Shown one piece after another: positions 57,572 through 64,000 of a DNA stretch of 64,000 nt. The DNA is from WHSW01 sp963742205 (GTDB taxonomy: Bacteria; Actinomycetota; Thermoleophilia; Solirubrobacterales; 70-9). Every line of letters starts with the position of its first letter. The first letter of the stretch is position 1. The stretch is from the NCBI GenBank assembly GCA_963742205.1, contig CAVUKZ010000011.1, positions 1 through 64,000 of the forward strand. Reading direction: 5' to 3'. The notes beneath the pieces were generated by a model. That model ran no database searches. It was not told the origin of the DNA and saw nothing but the letters and a program-made list of their open reading frames with translations. A program made the position numbers and the translations under genes.

Positions 57572-60500
57572 AGCTCACTTGCACTGCGTCTTGAGCTTGG
57601 GCTTTTGGTCGTTGTGGACGCCGCTTTGGGCGGTGATCGCCAGCTTGTTATGGAAGGTCTTCTTCTTGGCCTTCTTGCCCTGCTTCTTCTTGCCCTTGCA
57701 GAGGTTCTTGGAGTTGACCAGGAGGCCACCCTGGTTTAGGTCGAGCTTGAAGTCGGCGATCGGCACGTCGGGGGCCTCGAAGGTGGTGCGGATCGCACCG
57801 CCGTTGACGGTGTCGATGCGCCCGACGAGGTCGATGTTGACCTGGCCGTTCAGATCGGCGACCAGATCCGGCAGCGGGTTGTCGGAGCTGCGCAGATAGA
57901 CGGGCCCCGAGAGGCCGGCGGCGAGCAGCGGCGTGCTCGCCGAGGCCTGGCCGTAGACGGACTCGGGCGGGCACTGGTTGGCCGCGTATTGCTCGCGGGT
58001 GCAGATCTGGGAGATGTTGTCCTGGTCGAGGAAGATCGCCTTGGGCAGGGTCAGGGCGACGGTGGCGACGTTGGCGTCGCCCGGGCGGGCTACCAGGTCG
58101 GCCTCAAAGCCCGGGTTTGCCGAGCGCTTGGTCGCCTTCTTGCCGCCGATGATCTTGGTCGTCATCGTCGGCTTAAACGGCAGCGCGGTGCAGCCGGCCA
58201 TCTGGAAGTGGCTGGCGAGTGAGGCGCCGGCGCCCGAGGCACCGCCGACCGCGGCCGTGACCTGCTTTGCGTCGCAGTTGGTGGGGCTGGTCATAAAGCC
58301 CGGGCGGTCGATCGAGAGCGCGATCTGGCGCAGGCGCAGCGGGATCCCCTCGAGGATCTGGGGCACGGGGTCGCTGAGCACGCGCAGGTGCGCGTCGGTG
58401 GGGTCGACGAAGACCGCCGCGCGCACGACGACCGTGCCGAGGTCGAAGATCCCGGCCTGGGCGGGGACGACGATCGACAGCGACAGCGGCGCGCCCTTAT
58501 AGGGGCCGGCGATGTAGACCGAGCCGCCGGTGATCTGGAACGGGTTGGTGCCGGCGCCGACCTTGGCCGAGACCGAGCCCACCCGCGAGGCAGCGCCGCA
58601 GGTGCCCGCCGCGGCCTGGGCGGCGGCGCACTGCGGGGCCGAGGCGAGCACCGCCGAGACGCCCTCGGGCAGGCTCGCGTCGATGGTCGAGATCTCCTGG
58701 CTGCCGTCGGGACGGCTGACCGCGAGGTTGAACGGGCTTTGCGAGCCCGAGGCCGGGTTTACCAGCCCGGCGGCGAGGCTGGGGGTAAACGGGCGCGCGC
58801 CCGGGGTCGCCGCGCAGGCGGAGCCGCCCGGACCGGAGGTGATCGAGAAGGAGTCGGTGAGCGTGGTCTGGGCGTTGGGGCGCGACCACGAGGAAAGCCT
58901 TGCGGTCGCGGTCTTGGTGCCGCAGGTCACCGGGGTCGCCAGCGCCGCGCGGGCGCCGCCGAAGAAGTTAAGCCCGAAGTGGCTGAACGGCAGCTGCGGG
59001 GCGTTGTCGATCGTCGCCGTGATCTGGCCGGTCTGCGGGTCGGTGGCGATCTCGCCGGTGAGCTTGACCGTGACGCCGCCGCCCTGGGCGACGACGTAGA
59101 TCGCCAGCAGGCTGCCGAACGGGTTGTGGTCGGGGGTCGCCTGATAGATCGCTCCCTGCAGCGGATCGGGCTGCAGCGGGCTGGCGATCTCGACGTTGCC
59201 GATCTTCGAGGCGGCCGGGCAGCTCGGGTCGGCGCTGTTTGCGACCCCGAACTGCGACTGGGTGCAGCCGGCGAGGCCGTCGGCGGCCGAGGGGTTGATC
59301 GAGGTGCCCTCGGGCAGGGTGACCACGGCCTTCTTCAGGTTCGACTCGGTGATCCCGGTCGGGTTCTGGGGCTGGGGCAGGTCGACGTCGACCGAGAGCG
59401 AGCCCGGCGAGTCAGAGCTCTGGCTGCCCGACTGCACGTTGACGGAGGGATCGAAGGGCACCGCGTTGCAGCCGGTGGCGCCGACCGGGGTCGTCGAGTT
59501 GCGACGCTCGACCGCCCCGTTCTGCCACGAGGTGGCCTGCAGCCTGGTAGTCACCGGGCCCGTGCACGAGGTCGGATTGGAAAGGAACGGCAACACCGGG
59601 CCCTGGAACGGGCAGGCCACCGTCGGGTCGAAGTCGTTTAGGCACGGCCCGCGGTCGACGTCGTGGGCGGGGTCGCCGGGCACGCCCCAGAAGGTGAGGC
59701 TGGTGCCGGTCAGCGGCAGCGCCTGGGAGATGTTGGGGATGGTCACCGAAAGCCCGCCGTCGTTGCGCACCGAGGCGTTGACGTAGACGGGCGGGATCAG
59801 GGCGATGAAGCCGAACTGCGCCGGCACGCCCTTGGGCGGCTTTAGGTTGTAGACGGCCGAGACGAAGTTCTGGCCGAGGCCGGTCTTTAGCACCGTGACC
59901 CCGACCTGGGTGTTGGCCGGGCAGCCGCCGCCAAAGCCCGTGGTCAGCTGCGCGTGGGTGCACTGGGGCGTGTTCTGGGGGTTGCCGACCAGGCCCGCGG
60001 GCAGGTCGACGTGGACCGTGCGCACGCTCTCGTCGGGGACCTGCTGGCCGGTGCCGCCGTCGTGGGTGAAGAAGTTGATGTCGGTAAAGGCCTCGAACGG
60101 ATGGCCGCCGGCCTGGGTGTAGGGGTTGCCGTTTTGGTCGCGGACCTCGGCGCTGAAGTCCTTGAGCAGGTCGGCCTGGGCCAGCGCGGGCAGCGCGAAC
60201 AGGGCCGCCAGCGCGATGGCGAGCGCTCCGGTGATCCGCCGCTTGGGTGAGCGCTTGCGCATCGTTGCCTCCGTGTTGGTCTTCGTCTGGGCCGGGTCGT
60301 TAGTCGTCGTCATCGAGATCAGCCCTGGTTGCACTGGTCGGCTTGGCTGCTCGGCCTTCTTGGCCGCCTTCTTTGCCTGCTTGAGCTTCTTCTTGAGCTT
60401 CTTCTTCTGCTTGCCGGAGGCCTTGTCGACCTTCTTTTGGAGCTTGTCGACCTTGGCGGCCTTCTTTTGGGCCTTGGCCTCTGCCGAGCTGCAGTCGGGC

Positions 60501-60741
60501 GGCGGCGGGACCACCGGGTTGTCGACCGCGGTGGTGCCGTTGGGCGGCGGGCCGCCCTGCGGGGTCGCCGGCGGCTTGCAGGCGTCGCCCTCGCAGGGCA
60601 CCGGCGGCGGGGGCGGGTTCTGGGAGGCAAGGCCACCGCCGACGCGCGCGTCATAGAGGTCGACCGAGTCGTCGGTGTCGGTGCCCACCAGCTGCTCGCG
60701 GGTGAGGAAGAAGGCGTCGTCGCCCGAGCGCGAGGCGTCCA
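57572..60741. repeat. Long repeat unit R2 (copy 2 of ~3.17 kb)
   Basis: Counterpart of 52558-55728. It contains the complete Cys/Pro-module gene and the last ~430 bp of the PD40 gene. The start of divergence in the PD40 gene is sharp. Confidence 0.9.
57575..60262 (-). CDS. Secreted Cys/Pro-module protein, cassette copy 2 (intact)
   Basis: 895 residues. The start ATG 60262 is set by GGAGG five bases before it and by the signal peptide MRKRSPKRRITGALAIALAAL...ALAQA; a long upstream reading through the PD40 gene exists only because of one extra G at 60345. The mature protein is made of about four modules, each with an LPxG turn, a cysteine-containing helix such as CTHAQLTTGFGGGCPANTQVG or CTREQYAANQCPPESVYGQA, then GPVYLRSSDNPLPDLVADL-like beta strands and an RTTFEAPDVPI strand. 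The last 60 residues are Lys-rich (CKGKKKQGKKAKKKTF) and end in TQCK. No named domain recognised; probably a cell-surface protein. Partner of the PD40 gene. Confidence 0.8.
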   Translation of the reverse strand: MRKRSPKRRITGALAIALAALFALPALAQADLLKDFSAEVRDQNGNPYTQAGGHPFEAFTDINFFTHDGGTGQQVPDESVRTVHVDLPAGLVGNPQNTPQCTHAQLTTGFGGGCPANTQVGVTVLKTGLGQNFVSAVYNLKPPKGVPAQFGFIALIPPVYVNASVRNDGGLSVTIPNISQALPLTGTSLTFWGVPGDPAHDVDRGPCLNDFDPTVACPFQGPVLPFLSNPTSCTGPVTTRLQATSWQNGAVERRNSTTPVGATGCNAVPFDPSVNVQSGSQSSDSPGSLSVDVDLPQPQNPTGITESNLKKAVVTLPEGTSINPSAADGLAGCTQSQFGVANSADPSCPAASKIGNVEIASPLQPDPLQGAIYQATPDHNPFGSLLAIYVVAQGGGVTVKLTGEIATDPQTGQITATIDNAPQLPFSHFGLNFFGGARAALATPVTCGTKTATARLSSWSRPNAQTTLTDSFSITSGPGGSACAATPGARPFTPSLAAGLVNPASGSQSPFNLAVSRPDGSQEISTIDASLPEGVSAVLASAPQCAAAQAAAGTCGAASRVGSVSAKVGAGTNPFQITGGSVYIAGPYKGAPLSLSIVVPAQAGIFDLGTVVVRAAVFVDPTDAHLRVLSDPVPQILEGIPLRLRQIALSIDRPGFMTSPTNCDAKQVTAAVGGASGAGASLASHFQMAGCTALPFKPTMTTKIIGGKKATKRSANPGFEADLVARPGDANVATVALTLPKAIFLDQDNISQICTREQYAANQCPPESVYGQASASTPLLAAGLSGPVYLRSSDNPLPDLVADLNGQVNIDLVGRIDTVNGGAIRTTFEAPDVPIADFKLDLNQGGLLVNSKNLCKGKKKQGKKAKKKTFHNKLAITAQSGVHNDQKPKLKTQCK

Positions 60742-62350
60742 TGAACGCGGAATCGTTCGGGTCGTGGCCGCTCGAGACCAGTACGGACCCACCGTCTTGC
60801 CACATATAGGTGTCGTACTTGCCGTTGGTGTCGGCGGACACCAGGCGCTCCCCACTGCTGAAGAACGCCGTCGAGCCGTCGTTGGAGAGGTTGCGGCGCT
60901 CAAAGGTCGCCGCACCGGTGAACGAGATCCCAGCGCCCGGTGGCTGGTTGATGGCGGCATCGGTCGTCGGCACCGTGCCCGGGCGGCAGGAGATGCACGC
61001 GAACGCATCACTGTCCAGGCTGTAGACGTAGAACTCGGTGTGGCCGGCGTTGTCGAAGCCGAGCTGGGACGCGCGCGAGCTGAACATCAGCGTCGAGCCG
61101 CTTGGATTGACCCGACCGGTCTTCGACTGGCCGTCGCCCGCCCAGTTGCTCCCGTCGCTGAACTGGTCGAGCGTGGTGATGAAGGTCGTCGTGCCGCCGT
61201 CGCGGACGTAGAGGTTGACCTGGCCGTCGGTGGCCCCGGCCGCGAGCACGCCGGTCGCCGCGAAGTAGATGCGGCTGCCGTTGTCGCTGACGCCGATCAC
61301 GCCCTGGACGCCTGCGCCGTCGGGATCGGCGGTCGTCAGGTCCGTGAGGTTCCCGCTCGGGACGTCGTAGCGGTACATGTCGGGATTCCCGGGCTCGGCC
61401 TGCGAGTTGTTGGTCAGCTTCTGACCGCTCGAGAAGAAGACGGTGTCGCCGTCCGGCGTCGCGTACAGATAGTTCTTGGGCTGGACGCCGTTCGGGTCCG
61501 GGTTGTTGCGCTGCGAGGCCGAGGCCTGGACGGTGTCGGTGCCGTCGATCCGCACGTAGACCTCGGCGTCGCCGGAGGTCCAGAAGATCTCGGAGCCGTC
61601 CTCGGAGACGGCGTTGAAGCCGGTGCCGAACTGCGGGCCGATGTTGCCGCCGGTCGGCGACGAATCGCCGTTCGGCAGCACGGAGACGAGCCGGACGTCG
61701 TGGTTTCCGGTGCTGAAGTAGGCGTTGGTGACGCCGGCCACCGCGTCGGGACCGGAGGTCGTGGGCAGGACCGGCAAGGCGCCCGAGTTGAAGTTGTAGG
61801 CACTGAGCGACAGGTCGGGGGTGCCGCCGCCGTACGTCGGGTTCGGCGGGAAATCGGTGGGCGGCGGGGCCGGCATCCCGAACGTCAGGGTGTGCTCGGT
61901 GCCGTCGGGGTCGCGCCGGTAGAGGTTGCCCGCGCCAGGGGTCGCGCCGTCCTGGCCGGGATCGCCGGACGCGTAGACGGCCACCGAGCTGCGGGCGTCC
62001 TCGGAATAGTCGACGAGTAGCGAGCTCGCCAGGCTGAAGAACACGGCCTGCGGAGGCGTGATGCCCTGCGTGCCCCAGCCACCCGGCGTCCGGCCGGACT
62101 GGAAGCCGGAGAGCAGCCCACCGCCCTCGCTGTCGGCGAAGGCGCCGAAGCTGACGTAGGTGGCGGCGTTGCCGTCCGCGGCGGCCCGACCGTTGCCGTT
62201 GAGGATGTCCTGGCCGTCCTTGTCTGCCGGTGAGACCTTCTCGTACCCCCGCCCCGTGGGCAGGGCAAGGGCGGAGGGAACGCAGATGGCAAGCAGGGCC
62301 GCCGCGGTGAGCGCGATGGTCTTTGCGTAGCGACTGGCGGCTGCGGTCAT
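60319..62350 (-). CDS. Secreted PD40 propeller with Lys-rich tail, cassette copy 2
   Basis: About 676 residues if one extra G at about 60345 is discounted (copy 1 lacks it). Signal peptide YAKTIALTAAALLAICVPSALA; start ATG 62350 follows AAGGAAG, and an ATG at 62377 lies before it. The N-terminus LPTGRGYEKVSPADKDGQD is followed by propeller blades VSEDGSEIFWTSG, ATPDGDTVFFSSG, VSDNGSRIYFAATG, VNPSGSTLMFSSRA and LSNDGSTAFFSSGERL. A Pro-rich linker (PPPPPVPCEGDACKPP) leads to a coiled coil of about 50 residues rich in Lys/Gln (KKKLKKKLKQAKKAAKKAEQ) bracketed by DCSS and DQCNQG cysteines. Exported; function unknown. Note that without correction the frame fuses into the next gene. Confidence 0.75.
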
Positions 62351-62383
62351 CTGCTGGCTTCCTTTGTTCGAACTCATTTGGTC

Positions 62384-63548
62384 AGCTCACTTGCACTGCG
62401 TCTTGAGCTTGGGCTTTTGGTCGTTGTGGACGCCGCTTTGGGCGGTGATCGCCAGCTTGTTATGGAAGGTCTTCTTCTTGGCCTTCTTGCCCTGCTTCTT
62501 CTTGCCCTTGCAGAGGTTCTTGGAGTTGACCAGGAGGCCACCCTGGTTTAGGTCGAGCTTGAAGTCGGCGATCGGCACGTCGGGGGCCTCGAAGGTGGTG
62601 CGGATCGCACCGCCGTTGACGGTGTCGATGCGCCCGACGAGGTCGATGTTGACCTGACCGTTCAGATCGGCGACCAGATCCGGCAGCGGGTTGTCGGAGC
62701 TGCGCAGATAGACGGGACCCGAGAGGCCGCCGGCGAGCAGCGGCGTGCTCGCCGAGGCCTGGCCGTAGACGGACTCGGGCGGGCACTGGTTGGCCGCGTA
62801 TTGCTCGCGGGTGCAGATCTGGGAGATGTTGTCCTGGTCGAGGAAGATCGCCTTGGGCAGGGTCAGGGCGACGGTGGCGACGTTGGCGTCGCCCGGGCGG
62901 GCTACCAGGTCGGCCTCAAAGCCCGGGTTTGCCGAGCGCTTGGTCGCCTTCTTGCCGCCGATGATCTTGGTCGTCATCGTCGGCTTAAACGGCAGCGCGG
63001 TGCAGCCGGCCATCTGGAAGTGGCTGGCGAGTGAGGCGCCGGCGCCCGAGGCACCGCCGACCGCGGCCGTGACCTGCTTTGCGTCGCAGTTGGTGGGGCT
63101 GGTCATAAAGCCCGGGCGGTCGATCGAGAGCGCGATCTGGCGCAGGCGCAGCGGGATCCCCTCGAGGATCTGGGGCACGGGGTCGCTGAGCACGCGCAGG
63201 TGCGCGTCGGTGGGGTCGACGAAGACCGCCGCGCGCACGACGACCGTGCCGAGGTCGAAGATCCCGGCCTGGGCGGGGACGACGATCGACAGCGACAGCG
63301 GCGCGCCCTTATAGGGGCCGGCGATGTAGACCGAGCCGCCGGTGATCTGGAACGGGTTGGTGCCGGCGCCGACCTTGGCCGAGACCGAGCCCACCCGCGA
63401 GGCAGCGCCGCAGGTGCCCGCCGCGGCCTGGGCGGCGGCGCACTGCGGGGCCGAGGCGAGCACCGCCGAGACGCCCTCGGGCAGGCTCGCGTCGATGGTC
63501 GAGATCTCCTGGCTGCCGTCGGGACGGCTGACCGCGAGGTTGAACGGG
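62384..63548. repeat. Long repeat unit R3 (partial, ~1.16 kb)
   Basis: Matches the first ~1.16 kb of R1 and R2 almost base for base, again starting at the stop codon. Beyond about 63548 the same gene continues but is clearly divergent (for example AGLLNSAAGSQS versus AGLVNPASGSQS). Confidence 0.9.
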
Positions 63549-64000
63549 CTCTGGCTACCAGCAGCGGAGTTCAGGAGGCCGGCGATCAGGCTCGGGGTGA
63601 ACGGACGCGCGCCGGGCGTCGCCGCGCAGGCAGAGCCGCCGGGACCGGAGGTGATCGAGAAGGAGTCGCTGAGCTCGGTCGGCGGGTTGCCGCTCCATGG
63701 CGACAGGGACGCCGACGCCGTCTTGGTGCCGCAGGTGGTCGGCGTGGCCAACACCGCCCTCGGTCCGCCGAAGAAGTTAAGCCCGAAGTGGCTGAACGGC
63801 AGCTGCGGGGCGTTGTCGATCGTCGTCGTCACCTGCCCCGTCTGCGGATCCGGGCTGATCTGGCCGGCGAGCTTGATCGTCACGCCGCCGCCCTGGGCGA
63901 CGATGTAGATCGCGATCAGGTCGCCGAACGGGTTCTGGTTGGGCGTCGCGACGTAGATCGAGCCCTGCAGCGGATCGGGCTGCAGCGGGCTGGCGATCTC
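62387..64000 (-). CDS. Secreted Cys/Pro-module protein, cassette copy 3 (partial, runs off window)
   Basis: The last ~538 residues of a third copy are in frame up to the window edge (reading continues past 63883 to 64000 without a stop). The C-terminal ~385 residues are nearly identical to copies 1 and 2, while the part upstream of 63548 differs at many positions yet keeps modules such as NAPQLPFSHFGLNFFGGPRA and CGTKTASASLSPWSG. It lies 37 nt upstream of the copy-2 PD40 start, so copies 3 and 2 could be on one transcript. Its own PD40 partner would be beyond the window. Confidence 0.85.
   Translation of the reverse strand, partial: EIASPLQPDPLQGSIYVATPNQNPFGDLIAIYIVAQGGGVTIKLAGQISPDPQTGQVTTTIDNAPQLPFSHFGLNFFGGPRAVLATPTTCGTKTASASLSPWSGNPPTELSDSFSITSGPGGSACAATPGARPFTPSLIAGLLNSAAGSQSPFNLAVSRPDGSQEISTIDASLPEGVSAVLASAPQCAAAQAAAGTCGAASRVGSVSAKVGAGTNPFQITGGSVYIAGPYKGAPLSLSIVVPAQAGIFDLGTVVVRAAVFVDPTDAHLRVLSDPVPQILEGIPLRLRQIALSIDRPGFMTSPTNCDAKQVTAAVGGASGAGASLASHFQMAGCTALPFKPTMTTKIIGGKKATKRSANPGFEADLVARPGDANVATVALTLPKAIFLDQDNISQICTREQYAANQCPPESVYGQASASTPLLAGGLSGPVYLRSSDNPLPDLVADLNGQVNIDLVGRIDTVNGGAIRTTFEAPDVPIADFKLDLNQGGLLVNSKNLCKGKKKQGKKAKKKTFHNKLAITAQSGVHNDQKPKLKTQCK

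Noticed and set aside
52558..60741. Long direct repeats as a composite transposon
   Set aside because: No transposase, terminal inverted repeats or target duplication; boundaries coincide with the coding region.
57575..62377. A single 1600-residue PD40 plus module fusion protein
   Set aside because: Copy 1 shows two genes; an internal signal peptide and ribosome site sit at the junction, and one extra G explains the fusion.

Overview
High-GC actinobacterial DNA (roughly 70% G+C by eye). Several traits suggest the Thermoleophilia/Solirubrobacterales branch: a fused pafB-pafC gene, an Lhr helicase beside a Nei-type glycosylase, large secreted PD40 propeller proteins with Lys-rich cysteine-bracketed tails, and a secreted protein built from SVTxAKVxN-like units. 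There is no rRNA, so the placement is inference. I see no insertion sequence, phage module, CRISPR array or replication origin. The only RNA gene found is one tRNA-Phe.

Layout. Positions 1-2515 hold about nine ~290-nt repeats encoding tandem Ig/cadherin-like adhesion domains on the minus strand. They are riddled with single-base indels and end abruptly, mid-repeat, against a truncated plus-strand gene. 2.5-9.4 kb carries a methyltransferase, a secreted PD40 protein, a 7Fe ferredoxin, small conserved genes and the CIRCE-controlled groES-groEL operon. 9.4-17.2 kb is a minus-strand block: crp-pcm-ASCH-SRPBCC, then lhr-nei. 17.2-24.1 kb contains the complete dTDP-L-rhamnose pathway (rfbA-D-B-C, overlapping genes) followed by two secreted glycoside-hydrolase-like paralogues. 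24.1-35.3 kb has pafBC-MBL-PPOX, an OB/HD exoribonuclease-like protein, a YihY membrane protein, an aldo/keto reductase, an APH-like kinase, a bifunctional penicillin-binding protein and tRNA-Phe. 35.3-47.1 kb carries a folP-like/DEAD helicase/LOG operon, a DtxR regulator, an aminotransferase, an inositol monophosphatase, sucCD, a HAD dehalogenase and a sulfotransferase. 47.2-49.7 kb is a run of three paralogous TetR genes. 49.7-52.4 kb holds two tandem PAS/GAF-type sensor genes. 52.5-64 kb is a tandem array of a two-gene secreted cassette.

The cassette array is the most unusual part. Each unit has an exported PD40 beta-propeller protein with a Lys-rich tail, then an exported ~895-residue protein with repeated Cys/Pro-rich modules. 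Two units are complete in length and a third runs off the window. Their 3' parts are nearly identical over 1.2-3.2 kb while the 5' parts diverge, a pattern expected from gene conversion. One unit is heavily frameshifted. In another, one extra G fuses the two genes into an apparent 1600-residue ORF.

Gene packing is tight. There are many 4-nt NTGA stop/start overlaps, several with GTG, TTG or possibly CTG starts, and four convergent pairs whose stops share one CTAG. Many genes carry isolated 1-nt frameshifts (about 6980-7104, 17575, 34735, 49310, 49918, 51418, 54114). Because most affected frames remain perfectly coherent on either side, assembly or sequencing error is at least as likely as real decay; read-level evidence is needed to decide.
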